Assembly (NCBI GenBank): GCA_027625915.1
Contig: JANTQA010000047.1
Coordinates: 19,840,001 to 19,904,000, forward strand
DNA length: 64,000 nucleotides
Reading direction: 5' to 3'
DNA from: Anaeramoeba flamelloides
Lineage: Eukaryota; Metamonada; Anaeramoebidae
A program made the position numbers and the translations under genes. The notes under the pieces were generated by a model, which was given only the letters and a program-made list of their open reading frames with translations, made no database searches and was not told the DNA's origin. Position 1 is the first letter of the stretch; each line of letters opens with the position of its first letter. This document shows positions 13,601-23,007 of this stretch, in pieces.

Positions 13601-14339
13601 TTTCCTGTAATTCATTTAATTTTTTAATCATTTCCTTTTTTTCTTCCATTAAGTGTTGGGTCGTTTTTTTAAATTTTATTTTTTCTTTTTCTTTTTTTTG
13701 ATTTTCATTAATTAAATGTTGGTTTTGTTCTTGTAATTCTTTATTTTCATTCTCTTGATCTTCTTTTTCTTTTTTTATTTTTTGGATAATATTAATTTTT
13801 TCTTCTTTACTCAAATGTAATTCTTTATTGATTTTTTGTAATTCTTTATTTCTTTTGTTTAAATTTTCCTTTTCTTCATTATATTCTTTATTTACTTTAT
13901 CTAAAATTCTGTTTGTATTATTCAATTTGTTGTTTGTTTTTTTTAATTCATTATTTGTTTGCTTTAACTGTTCGTTATCCCCATTTAATTCTTTATTTAC
14001 ATTATCTAAAATTTTGTTTTTATTATTCAATTCATTATTTTTATTTAACAAAATTAAATTTTCTTTTCCAGTATCTTCTTGTTTCTGTATATTTTTTTTA
14101 TAATCATCATGTTGTTTTTGAAGTTTCTCAATTAATTGTCTATTGACTTTTTTCATTCGAATAATTTCTAAGTCTTGATCATTTGAAGTTTTTGTAGCTG
14201 TTTCATTTGGGTTGTTTTGTTGTGATAATTGTTGTTTTTTATTTTTTAATTCCTTTTCAAGTGTTAAATTATATTTTTTATATAATTCATTTAATAATTG
14301 ATAGCTTTTCACACTTGGCTTTGATGTGCAAATTTGTTC
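7683..14339 (-). CDS. Giant Lys/Glu/Asn-rich coiled-coil protein (~2,200 aa)
   Basis: One open frame of more than 2,200 codons is dominated by heptad-like Leu/Ile-x-x-Lys/Glu/Asn patterns, predicted as nearly continuous coiled coil. It superficially resembles golgins, myosin tails and the proteins often auto-named 'viral A-type inclusion protein'. Low-complexity inserts break the coil: about 16 Ser-Glu-Glu repeats (9-nt units, 9482-9616), a Lys/Glu/Arg-rich block, and Asp/Ser/Asn-rich acidic segments near the C-terminus. Two ~150-bp blocks (11012-11160 and 11640-11789) are nearly identical. Start problem: the frame opens after a TAG at 14340-14342 with no ATG before residue ~53 (ATG at 14154-14156). 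Either translation starts there, or a small first exon splices in after ATAATAG at 14340. A short ATG frame starting at 14630 on the same strand is a candidate. Likely a cytoskeletal, Golgi-tether or scaffold role, by architecture only. Confidence 0.8.
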   Translation of the reverse strand, partial: EQICTSKPSVKSYQLLNELYKKYNLTLEKELKNKKQQLSQQNNPNETATKTSNDQDLEIIRMKKVNRQLIEKLQKQHDDYKKNIQKQEDTGKENLILLNKNNELNNKNKILDNVNKELNGDNEQLKQTNNELKKTNNKLNNTNRILDKVNKEYNEEKENLNKRNKELQKINKELHLSKEEKINIIQKIKKEKEDQENENKELQEQNQHLINENQKKEKEKIKFKKTTQHLMEEKKEMIKKLNELQESQNKTNKTISSKENEKLKETVQHLTKENEDIIKKLNKLQENEINNNPKKNQNNESLEEIKEQLVNLKNENEKLENNKQKLISDKKMIKKENEQLKNSEIKNRDEILHLQTQLESEKQSSIEIKKENKELNEKIDKYLKSTVELKKKFEELLNKYQTEKSNNKKLVELNKKLKSDISKIDNGSHIEKSEKMGIAIKKLRKEIEKQNDQITELKTENKNTIEQLQEKEDQNNEYEEKIERLEFEMIEYQQKTENNANVMNNNDGLIKENEKLKLEQIEKNKEINHLKKDIANKENIFKEKEKHYKESTEQITQENIKLTKTLTNKDNQIIKFTNLIDKLIKKQQAQEISDNELKKANEQLKKKNQNINEDYNKEKKEKLILTENIEKMELQLKNSKNDKNDLKSQVNKLIILKKEKDNLTIKNKKIEDDKEKSIKKLEKINNELLDLKEKNDEIEKKIQTFSQNNKNLKIQNQKLIKEKEEIKKENNLLNEKIINFNNEKNNLMKKNKKIENEKEKVIKGLTKKTSEMNNIKKLKAEIEKNHQILIKNNNIIKEKNQNLIKENEKNKKKIKENEIETKKLKNTKIENEIKINQLNNNKGKLEKEIVNNKKTILEFTEKNEQLNKDNQIIKRRNGTLTKDNEQLTKNNNEIKSKQNKSMEEMRKIKQENKTLKENNIVLIKNKENLKNKNLTINKENNELKRNIELKNKKINELNGKLSKNNKELEENRKTIELDKKEISKLKKLDTRSKENIKKLIEQNKKIKEKRINIEKEKDIIFNKYQSSLKEKEQLLKKNHELKLNEEKLKNSNLENEKQLDNNKKTILEFTEKNEKLNKDNQIIKRRNGTLTKDNEQLTKNNNEIKSKQKKAIEKLEKHKKENNTLKENKIELENNNENLKNKNQLIILKNNELKRTVEENNEKIEKLNENKIKTKKKINNLIKENENLKKKNENFLTNKSKIMNELLELQKNNLKTKEEKMEIKKEITIMNIEKDNLENKNKQFEKEIDNLETNEKKLKENIERLDKDKKKLEGEYRTVKSNQEKTIRILEEMKNNLEKLNKKNNQMKEKNNQLMELNGKLKIDNQKLNKKNDKHIENGKQTITILETMKTEIAKNEKTIEQLNKELKNINDEKNNLEKNLNELNEENNQYKNEQKKLFELLETMKSEIEKLNEKNNKLKSKNNKLLENDQKENQNNLQNILENVNNLKEENLELEKEIENLHQIVDQVSKERDELFEKQNEIDDITFQMKGHLENISNENEELIENENNFINETKHLQNLLDLEKKKNKELQSKLKKSNKGKENEIPIDSKSEYQRSNKRKSKKRKGKENIESEESEESEESEESEESEESEESEESEESEESEESEESEESEESEESNDSTESEEESKHTRGRKKKGNLKVKDNLNEKGKEKGKEKEKEKEREKEKEIKIHSKPKYQYSNNRKSKNKNQKTNIRESEESEESEESEGHFNNKNINQRELKQNNKRKRKNIEIEIGEEKGKRKREGQRNRNMKENTLHKDNFFNEELKKSKIKIIQEKQELIKKLKKMINKQKESENLIENLNVEINQLTIKNNDLKTKNERRMNLLKKAKKELNDTSKFLQHSQKTKQQIVEENQELYNQVSLLETVLNKFKLISNNKNKNKFMKTNKHDKFDDDNDGHDNDGSYSYSESESEDDFGFDKGNSQSKMINNLKFKNKNLNHELKELQKNSQIIYQQNQEQKQLLFKTIEDLEKTIQKNENLEYQITDLKNTISDLKNESKTHNLKNLKNIKKIKQKENQNFKLQKNNQNLEINLNSQIKQNNLLKSLLEKLKTNKTVNKNNINKNENDFNHDNFTNHNNGNNHDSGSGFVLGSHSNSDQVPYNFNSDSDSDNENDYNSDDSNSDDNDDDTNANIQNNYNQYNNKQIFLTNFEELPRKNNSSKYLNQEKIHINQPQKTFLEKQKKILQQNKKNRFDFQQKMYELENNLNQLENEFIQN
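9482..9616 (-). repeat. Coding 9-nt tandem repeat (Ser-Glu-Glu)
   Basis: Roughly fifteen GATTCTTCT units in a row (plus strand) encode Glu-Glu-Ser on the minus strand within the giant coiled-coil gene. The units are almost identical at the DNA level, so the tract is probably slippage-prone and length-variable. A shorter version lies at about 9217-9254. Confidence 0.9.
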
Positions 14340-14851
14340 CTATTATTTGGTTTTTTTTTGTTTTGTTTTGTTTTGTTTATTTATTTATTAATTAATTAAT
14401 TAATTTGTTTGTTTGTTTGTTTGAAAGTTTAGTTTATTATTTATGAATGATAAATCAAATTAGAAATTAATTTATAATGATTTTAAAAAAATTTTTAAAA
14501 GATTAATGGACAAAATTATAGCATAATATATGAAGTTCGGTTCATTCTTTATATGGTATTTAATATTTGAATCTTTAAATTTTGTAATTTTTTTCCATGT
14601 TTTAAGGTTGGGTACACCTAATGAATTCATAATATATAACTCCAGTGTTGCCCTTTTGTTTTGGTTTGTGTGATTAGAATCTTGTATTGAAGAATTAAAA
14701 AAAAAAAATATGAAGCAATATTTATTCTTTAAAATAATTAATTATAAATTCATATTTATATTGTGAATTAATTCATTTTCTCAATTTACTTTGATTTGTA
14801 AAAAATATCAATTAATTTTATTTTTAAATAATTTCAAATTAAATCATCTTA

Positions 14852-15306
14852 CTGTTGAGAGAAAAATGTTTGAAACATAAAAATGGTTGGACACCATTTT
14901 TAATTGGGAACATTAGTAAAATTGAAAATCAAATCCTATTGATAACTAGGTGACTTTTATATAAATCCAGGTTTAAATGTGTTACAAGTTCATTAATATG
15001 TGGTGTGTAGAATACTCATTTGAATGGTTTATAACTAAAGTAGATCATGCTATTTTAACAAAAATCCAAGTTTTAGTAAAGTTTACTATTAATTCTGGAA
15101 ATGGTAATTTTAAAACTTGCTTTAGATTATAAGAGATAAGGTTTTGAAAAAGTAGAATGAAATTAATCTTTATTCTAATAAGTAGATTATTGTTATTTTC
15201 TTTAGTTATTTCACAAATGATTGAAATTAAAAATCATTTTCAGTAATGTTCCCAATTAAAATTGCTGTCCAAATATTTTTCTCTGTCCAACATTTTTCTC
15301 TCAGCA
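14852..15306. mobile_element. TIR element, family I, copy 1
   Basis: Left end CTGTTGAGAGAAAAATGTT and right end AACATTTTTCTCTCAGCAG are inverse. The subterminal TTTTAATTGGGAACATTAGT and its inverse AGTAATGTTCCCAATTAAAA extend the TIR to about 90 bp with gaps. Flanking TTA on both sides suggests a TA-type target duplication. The interior is non-coding AT-rich sequence. Related to the element at about 38100-38499. Confidence 0.7.
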
Positions 15307-17159
15307 GTTAGTTGATAATTTTTAAAATAATACTAGTGGTAGAAAAACAAAAATAACTCAATTTTTCAAATATTTTCTTTTTTACAATGGCTTTGAATTA
15401 AACTCTATTCAACGTTTATGAAGTTAAATACCAAGTACAATGCTGTTATATTTCATGTAACTATCCAATTGTTTTCAAATTAAAAAAGGAAAGTAAATAG
15501 AATAATCTTAAAAAAAATCAATTTTTTTTTTATTTTTATTATTGAAAAAGTGAAAAAAAATCCTTTCGATCTTTTCAAAAAATTGATTTTTTAATTTTTA
15601 AAATACTAAAAATTATTTTTAACAAAATCTTTTTATAAAATTTATAATTGGTGGTGTGGTTTTCTTTTGATTTGAGAAAAATGTTTAAAAAAACAAAAAC
15701 CTAATGGGAAATAAAAAAAAAAAAAAAAAAATCAGTTTTTTCAAAATATTCCAATAAGTGTTATTTTATAACCCAAAGGAATTGATTCTAAATTTGATAA
15801 AACATTATTTATTTTTAAAATAGAGTTTTTTTTATAGGAATTATTTCCTATTAATAATTGGAGAAATGTTATTCCAAATTTTTCAATCCTTTTTTTAGAT
15901 TTTAATTTTTTGATTTAATTTTTTTAAAAAAATATAAAATAAATTACTATAGTATAAAAAAAAGATAACTTTATTCAAGATACAATCATTTCTTGTTTTA
16001 AAAACATTATGAAAGAAATATTTTATTTTATAAAAAAATATTGTGTTTTTTAATTGTTCAATAAATTATGATTATTGGAAATGGGTTTATTTCTTAAATA
16101 TAGTATTAAATAAACAATAAATTAGACAAAAATTCCATTCAATATTACAAAAAGTAAATTGATTGGGGAATAAGTTATTTACAAAAAAGTGTATCAAATT
16201 TATTTTAAAATATCTTTATTAAACTTGATTTCTAAAATAATATATATATATATAGAAAATTGATGTTCATCATTTATTGGTTTTTTGAGAAAAATCCAAT
16301 TTGTTTATTTATAATACATTACTTTCAATAAAAATTATGGAAAATTTTTATCCCAATTTTATATGGCATTTGTCAAGTGTAAAAATTGATGTTAATTTTT
16401 TTCTTTTCGATCTTGGAATTTTTTTCCTAAGAGGTTTAATCTTGATAAAATTCGTAAATAGAATATAAAAATTTTTCGCTGTATTTTATTGTTTGAAAAA
16501 ACAGTTTGTGTACTTGTCATAAGTCCCGTTTTATATTCAAAATGGTAATTGATTGTTTTCTACAAAAAAAAAAAAATGTTTGTTTTTTTTTCCATTTTTT
16601 AAGAAATATTTCAATGAAAATCTTTTGAAATACATGCTATAGTTGTTGATCCAATTAGTGTAATATTTCACTTAATATGATGTTGTCAATTAACGAATAG
16701 AACCGATAACACAGAGAATATTTCTACGAAATGTAAAAAAAATGTTACACTTTTTTGGAAATACATTTTTTGGATGACAATCTCATGTTGAAATTAGAAA
16801 GTTGTTGTTTTGATTTTTGTCTTTTTGTTCGTCAAACAAAAATTCTGTATCAAGTATATTTTTTTTTTTTTTTTTTTTAAAGAACTGAAATTTTGAGCTG
16901 ATTTATTTTTTTATTTAAGGGTGTTAGTAAATTTTACAAAAAATTGAGTACCGCAGTTTATACGAAACTGAATTATTCAAATCAAATCTTTAACCAAATA
17001 TATTAATATTTTAATAAATATGATGGTTGGATGTAAACTAGGATGAAATATTTTTTCATATCTGGTGAAAAAGTGGAAATCAAAAAAAATTAAAAAATTG
17101 ATAAAGAAAAAAAAAAAAAATCATTTATTTCTGATCTTGTTATCTGTAAAATTTTACAC

Positions 17160-18145
17160 AATTATTTATTCTTTACTCGGTTTTATTTTTTATTTTTGAA
17201 GGAAATACTTTTGTTTGTTAAATTTTTGAGAGATAAATTACTTTTTATTTCTAAAGAATTCCCCAAAATGAATTTAAAAATCTTATTTTCATTTAATTCT
17301 TGATTGGGTTCAGAAAATAGGATATTTATTCAACCCCTATTCAGAAATAAAAATTTATTAGACAAATTCGTTTGATTTGATAATTATTTTTTTGGATTAA
17401 AATTGAGAACTAAAAATGATTCTGAATCTGATTGAAATTTTTTCTCATTTTTTCTTTTTTTTTTGGTTGAATCTTTTGCAACTGTTTTTTTGTTTCGAGA
17501 ATCCAGCTCCTTTATTTTAATATTTAAAAAAGTATTCTTTATTTTGGCTTGGTTTGATAAAAATAATTGAAATTAGAATTTTGAAAGCAAATTTGTAAAA
17601 AAATGTTTTTGTAAAATAATAATAAATAGTAATGGGGCGAGAAATCCAAGGTTTTAAATTGTTTTTGGATCTTTTCAAATTAAGAAGACAAAGAAAACAC
17701 AAATCTTTGAAAATTATACTTTGAATGAATTTTTTTTTTTTATTCTTGATTTGGTCAAGTTTATCTTGTTAAGGTGATCTTTCTTGTTTGGTTTTCTAAA
17801 AGGAAAATATTTGTGTAAAAGACACACCTTCTCAGGTCTATTTTTTTGATTTATTTTAGGATTAATTTCAACGATTCATTTGAACACAATTTCTAGATCC
17901 AAAACATAAAGTTAATAAAACTCAAAAATTTAATGAAAAAAAATGTTCAAAAAATTCAAAAAATCAAAGAGTTAACTCTGGATTTACTTTGTGTCTTTTT
18001 CTTTTCACAAATAAAGCAGCAAAGGGTTATTTTGGTTTTCAAAGTTTCAATAATTCATGTCACTCAAAAAATCTTTTTTTCAGTAATTTTGCCACAATTA
18101 AAATTTTTCAAAAGGGTAAAAAGTACCTACTTCGTTAACAGTAAT
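17160..18145 (+). repeat. Dispersed repeat G, copy 2
   Basis: Co-linear with 6420-7320 and 62130-62990. The best-preserved blocks are the GTTGAATCTTTTGCAACTG region (17465-17487), the AATAATAATAAATAGTAATG block at 17619-17636, and the right end running to AAGTACCTACTTCG. The left part also matches 60755-60870. Divergence from the other copies indicates an old family. Confidence 0.6.
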
Positions 18146-18579
18146 AAAAAGTACATTCAAACAAAGAAATTTTTTTTGAAAATTATTACTGATAAATTTG
18201 AAAAAAATCCAAACGATGCCTTGGTGGAAGCTTTAAGAGACCCAATAAGCCTGATTGTGTTGAAAACAATTCTATAATTTCTTTAAACCCAATTATTGAA
18301 CACTGATCTTGTATTATCTAATAACAAACCAATGTTAATTATAAGTGTATATATAAAAAAGTTATCACTTCAAAATTTTTTTAGAATGGTCTAATTGTAA
18401 TCAAAAACAAAGAAAAAATATGAAATAAAAGTATTAGGTTTTGAGATCTATTGTAAAGTTTGGAAAAAAGGTGTTAATTTTTTCCTTTATCGCCACTTTG
18501 TCATTTAACTAGAGTTGAAATTTAGTGCTGAATCAAAAAATTTGAATTTTGACTGTTTTTTTTTGTGTAAAAATACAAA

Positions 18580-20079
18580 TTAAAAAAGATTTGGAATTTT
18601 AATATTTACCATTTTTTTAATCATGACTTTATATTTATTTAACTCTTCTTGGTGTTTTTGATCGGGTTGTGGTGTGTGCTTTGTTTTTCTTGGGGTATTT
18701 TTTTGTTGTTTGTTATTAATATCTTTATTAGATTTTTCTTCTTGTGTTTTTGTTTCATTTTTGGGTATTTCTTTTTGGATTTTTTTTGTTTTGTTTGTTT
18801 CTTCTTTTATTTCTTTTTCTTTTTTTACAATCGCTTGTTCGTGTTCTTGTTCTTGTTTTTGTTCTTGTTTTTGTTTTTCATTATCAGAAGATGTAGAAAG
18901 TTCTTTTTCTTCGATTTCTTCAGATTCAGAACTCGTTATTTCTTCTTCAATTTCTTTTTCTTTAGTTTCTTTTTTTACTTTATCTGTTTCTTTATCTTTA
19001 TCTTTTTCTTTTTCTTTTTCTTCTTTATCTTCAATTTCAGAATTTGTTGTTTCTTTTTCTTTTTTTACTATCTCTTGTTCGTGTTCTTGTTCTTGTTTTT
19101 CATTATCGCTTGATGTAGAATGTTCTTGTTGTTCAATTTCTTCTTCATTTTCAGTTTTTATTGTTTTTTCTTCTTCTTCTTTTACTTTAGTTTCTTTTTC
19201 TTTTTCTTTGGTTTCTTTTTCTTTTGTTTCTTTTTCTTTTTTTACAATCACTTGTTCGTGTTCTTGTTCTTGTTTTTGTTTTTCATTATCAGAAGATGTA
19301 GAAAGTTCTTTTTCTTCGATTTCTTCAGATTCAGAACTCGTTACTTCTTCTTCAATTTCTTTTTCTTTAGTTTCTTTTTCTTTTTCTTCTTTCTCAGAAT
19401 CGACAGAACTTGGAGAAAGTTCATATTCTTCTATTTCTTCAGATTCGGTACTTGTTGATTCTTTTCCACTTTCTTTAGATGTTGATTTTTCTTTTTCATT
19501 CTCATTCTCATTCTCATTTTCCTTTTCTTTTATTTCTTTTTCTTTTTCAGAATCATCGGAGCTTGTTGAAATTCCATATTCTTCTATTTCCTTTTCTTCA
19601 CTTTCAGAACTTATTGATCCTGTTTTATATTTATCTTCTTTATTTGTTTTCTCTTTTTCTTTTTCAAAATCATCAGAACTTGTGGAAATTCCATATTCCT
19701 CAATTTCTGCTTCGTCACTATCGTTGTCTCCGTCGTCCTCGTTTTCATCTTTTTCTTCATCTCTTTCATCGGAGATTAACATTTTGTTTTCTTCGGTTTT
19801 GTTTGGTTTATTTTCTAAATCAGATGACGAATATGTAAGCTCTTCTTCTTTAATCTCGTCAGTCGAATCTGATCCACTCAAGGAATTGGGATTGTACTCT
19901 TTTTTGTTCTCGCTGTTGCTCGACGAATTGAGTTCACTTGACAACTCTTTCTCAGAAAGTTCTGATACACTTTCAGATTCGTTCGAAGAAATTTCTTGTT
20001 CTTGTTCATAATTGTCTGATCCAACAGATTCAGATTCTTCGAATTCTTTTTCACTTTCGTAGTCTTCACTTAAACTCAT
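18580..20079 (-). CDS. Acidic Ser/Glu/Lys-rich repetitive protein (499 aa)
   Basis: ATG at 20077-20079 opens a 499-codon frame. The N-terminal third is Ser/Glu/Asp-rich (S-E-S-E type). The middle holds four or five imperfect ~60-residue repeats built on E-I-E-E-x-x-x-S-T-S-S-D followed by Lys/Glu runs and I-V-K-K-E-K-E-T. The C-terminus turns basic (T-P-R-K-T-K-H-T-P-Q-P) and then helical. No enzymatic domain, signal peptide or membrane segment is visible. Such charge-patterned disordered proteins are often nuclear or chromatin-associated, but that is only compositional inference. The end may not be real: GTAAAT at 18609-18604 (minus) directly after K-K-M could be a splice donor, so another exon may follow downstream. 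Confidence 0.7.
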   Translation of the reverse strand: MSLSEDYESEKEFEESESVGSDNYEQEQEISSNESESVSELSEKELSSELNSSSNSENKKEYNPNSLSGSDSTDEIKEEELTYSSSDLENKPNKTEENKMLISDERDEEKDENEDDGDNDSDEAEIEEYGISTSSDDFEKEKEKTNKEDKYKTGSISSESEEKEIEEYGISTSSDDSEKEKEIKEKENENENENEKEKSTSKESGKESTSTESEEIEEYELSPSSVDSEKEEKEKETKEKEIEEEVTSSESEEIEEKELSTSSDNEKQKQEQEHEQVIVKKEKETKEKETKEKEKETKVKEEEEKTIKTENEEEIEQQEHSTSSDNEKQEQEHEQEIVKKEKETTNSEIEDKEEKEKEKDKDKETDKVKKETKEKEIEEEITSSESEEIEEKELSTSSDNEKQKQEQKQEQEHEQAIVKKEKEIKEETNKTKKIQKEIPKNETKTQEEKSNKDINNKQQKNTPRKTKHTPQPDQKHQEELNKYKVMIKKMVNIKIPNLF

Positions 20080-21817
20080 TTTTTCTTTTTTTTCTTTCTT
20101 TTTGTTTTAATCTTGCTAATTTAGTGATTGAAATTGAAAAATAAATTTTGTGAAAAAATGAATTTTTCCTTGAAAAGAACAATTTAGGATCTATAAAATT
20201 GTTTTCTCAATAATATATTGAACAAAATCTTTCTCAACTTTAAATTTATTTTTTTTGTTAAATTCCTTCTTTTTTTTATTTTTTCCGGTTGTGGGAGTGT
20301 TTGGAACTAAGAAAATTCAAAAATGTATTTAATTGCATTAAAAAAACGAAAAATATCCATTACAAGTATTTAAAATTCAAAATATTTTCCCTTTTAATCA
20401 ATGGTTTTTGATGAATAAAAATGGTTCAAAAGAATTTTGTTTTCAACTTTAAAATATTAATCTTTAATTTTGTAAAGAAAAACCATCATATGAGTTCTGG
20501 TTAAATTACTGTTGGAATAAAATAATTGTAATAAATTCAATATTAGAGAATGTGCCATCAAGTGTCTTTGAGTGCATAGTTTTTTTTGATTTTAGAAATA
20601 AACCGAAAATGAATTAAATTTATGTTCTATTTCTAAAAGAAAAACTAAGGGTAAACAGGAGGTAATTTTGATGAATTGACTATCTTCAATTAATATGAGT
20701 AATATCAAAAAATGTGTTTTTCAGATCTGTCTTTTAATTGTTTAACGTATTTTGGAAATAATTCAGATTATGGTGTGGAAATCAAATTCACCTTTTCAAA
20801 TCCAATTTTAAATCTCTTGATAAAAGGCCTTCAAAAAAGTGGTTGAAAAAAGTTTTCAACAATACTTTCAGAACAATTAAACCATCATTGCGAACACTGT
20901 TAATTGTAAAATAAATTGTACAAAATTATCATCCAACTTTCCAAAAAATCACATCTCAAGAATCAAAAGATATCATCAAAGTTCTTGAATTCTCTAAAAG
21001 GGAAATGAATAATAAACTGGTTTAGGAATTAAAAATTAAGAAATGTTACACCAATGATAAAAATCAGTTTTTGGAAAGCTGAATGAAAATTTTGTTCAAT
21101 TTATTTTGCAACAAATAGTAGTTTCTGTTTCTTTCTGATAGCTTTTTTTATCAAATTTTTTTAAAACAACTTTTCGTTTTTTCTTTTTGGGTTGTAGAAG
21201 TTTCTTTTCAAATTGACTTTGACAATTAACAGGAAAAAATTACACTTAGATAAGAAATAAGATGTTTAAAGAAACTAGAAAAAGAGTAATTGTCTTTAAC
21301 AAGAAAGAAAAAATGATTTCAAACACAACCTAAGTTACAATCCAAAAAACAACAATTATTTTCACAAACTTTCCCAAACTACATCTAAATTCTTTGAACA
21401 ATAATCTAAAACAAAAGTATTGGGTCATTAAAAAGAATGCTTTTATTAAACTATAATCTTTTTTAAAATAAACATTTTTGCTACTTTTTTCAAACAAATC
21501 TAAGGTTTTCAACCTTAAACAAAACAGAAATATTTAATAATAGAAAAACTGAATAAGATCAAAGATTACTCTTACTTTTTCATTTTTTCCTTTTTTTCCT
21601 TTCTACAACTATTTTTTTTCCACATACACGATATTGTTCGCAATTTTGAACCATTTCGAAACAAATAAACAACCTTTTTCGCTGTTCGATCTTCACTCAT
21701 GATTTTCAAAACATTTTGACAAAGAAATAAACAATGCTCTTTTTGCCTTAATAGCCACAAGTAAACTTTCGACACACAATTTGAAAACAAAATTAAAATC
21801 AATACAACGATTTCTAT
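20080..21817. other. Intergenic AT-rich region with a dispersed repeat (J)
   Basis: About 20640-21140 shares blocks with 26455-26830 (ATCATCAAAGT..., AAAAGGGAAAT.AATAAT) and with 40980-41010 (GAAAGCTGAATGAAAATTTT). The minus-strand frame 21572-21829 (85 aa) has a hydrophobic start but no ATG at its head and no recognisable relative. It is not called as a gene. Confidence 0.4.
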
Positions 21818-21829
21818 TTGTTGTCTCAA

Positions 21830-22340
21830 TTACACAGGTTCAACAAACGAACCGAGCAAGGAGGTTTTAGAAAAACAAGAGCTAAATTATTAACCACTTG
21901 TACAACATCACCAAATAACAATTCTATTACAGAAAAAGAAAAGAATATTTATAAACATCAAAAGAACTATGAAGAAGAAAAAGAAGAAGAAAAAGAAGAA
22001 GAAGCAAAAGGAAAGATAAAAAGGAAGAAGAAGAAGAAAGAAGAAATTGAAAAAAAAAGACTACGAAGAAGAAAAAGAAGACTAAGAAAAACGGCTTTTA
22101 GAGGAAAAGAAAAGAAATTATAATCAGAATTTGGAGAGGAAAAAAAGAATTACAGCAAGTGATGTTAAAGGAATTTAATTACCTCAAACGTGAATCAAAT
22201 GAATTACGAATAGAATTAAAAGACATCCAAACAAACAAACAAATGAAAATAAACAAAGAAGAAGAATAAAAACAAGAAAAAAATTGGGAAAAACGGAAAC
22301 AAGTCACACAAGAAGTTTTGTCTGATCTATTAAAAATCTG
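21830..22340 (+). other. Doubtful Lys/Glu-rich coding remnant
   Basis: After a possible splice acceptor (ACACAG at 21833-21838), a frame to 22123 reads into a long run of E-E-K-E-E-E and K-R-K-K-K. Two further frame blocks follow: M-L-K-E-F-N-Y-L-K-R-E-S at about 22160-22267, and K-Q-E-K-N-W-E-K-R to about 22360. Together they look like one helical, charged protein split by frame changes, or chance frames in purine-rich DNA. No ATG opens it and no domain is recognised. Confidence 0.25.
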
Positions 22341-22810
22341 TAAGTATATGACTCTGAAATAATTCTTGAAAAAAATTTTATTTTTTTTGGAATACCATAC
22401 AATATGTTTGTTGTGATAAAAATGAAGAAGACTTTATCTAATTTTTCCTAATCTGTGCAATTAGTAATTCATAATATAAACTAAATTTCATAATAAATGG
22501 CCCAATTTTTTTTTATTTTTATTTTGACTTTTTTTTATTTTATTTTGGATGAAAAACAAATATATTTAGTGTATAGAACAGAATATTAAAATTGTAATTT
22601 TTTTATTATAATAGATAACTTTAATCTATAAAAAATATTTATTTTCAAAATTTGATTTTTAATGGGCTAATGGTTTTGAAATGGTGTTTATTTAGTATTC
22701 ATCATATTTAAAACCTTTAATTATATATATCACTTAGCACCTCCAGGATTGACCTAAATTTCATCAAGTTGAAAAAAACAGATTTTAAATGATATTGATG
22801 TACTAATATA

Positions 22811-23007
22811 CAGTCAGTTTCACTTTTAAGGCACAAACTTTCAACGAAATTTAAGGCACAATGAAAATCTCAAATTAAGGCACAAAATTTGTAATTTTAT
22901 ATTTTACAATTTATTTTACTAGAATTTGAATTTTGTGCCTTAATTTGAGAATTTTTTTGTGCCTTAAATTTAGTTGAAAGTTTGTGCCTTAAAAGTGGAA
23001 CTGACTG
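22811..23007. mobile_element. Hairpin MITE, family C, copy 1 (TA target duplication)
   Basis: Starts CAGTCAGTTTCACTTTTAAG and ends CTTAAAAGTGGAACTGACTG. The two halves are inverse over nearly the whole 197 bp (words GGCACAAACTTTCAAC, AATTAAGGCACAAA and their inverses), so the element folds into one long hairpin. TA flanks both ends (22809-22810 and 23008-23009). The CAGT end plus TA duplication is the signature of Tc1/mariner-type non-autonomous elements. Confidence 0.88.

Larger units (their letters stand above)
14340..18579. other. Intergenic region with one TIR element and repeat G
   Basis: Immediately upstream of the coiled-coil gene are short microsatellites (TTTTG, ATTA and TTTG units, 14350-14422), probably promoter or 5' UTR of that gene. 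A TIR element occupies 14852-15306 and repeat G 17160-18145. Frames at 17517-17702 and 17933-18277 are parts of repeat G and have no recognisable protein. Nothing else supported. Confidence 0.55.

Noticed and set aside
7683-14312. Viral inclusion-body protein
   Set aside because: The resemblance is only generic coiled coil. There are no viral neighbours or other viral genes.
18649-20144. Several long plus-strand frames (Phe/Ser-rich, up to 445 codons)
   Set aside because: Antisense of a repetitive acidic protein. The low-complexity composition removes stops from all frames; only the minus frame starts with ATG and has sensible domains.
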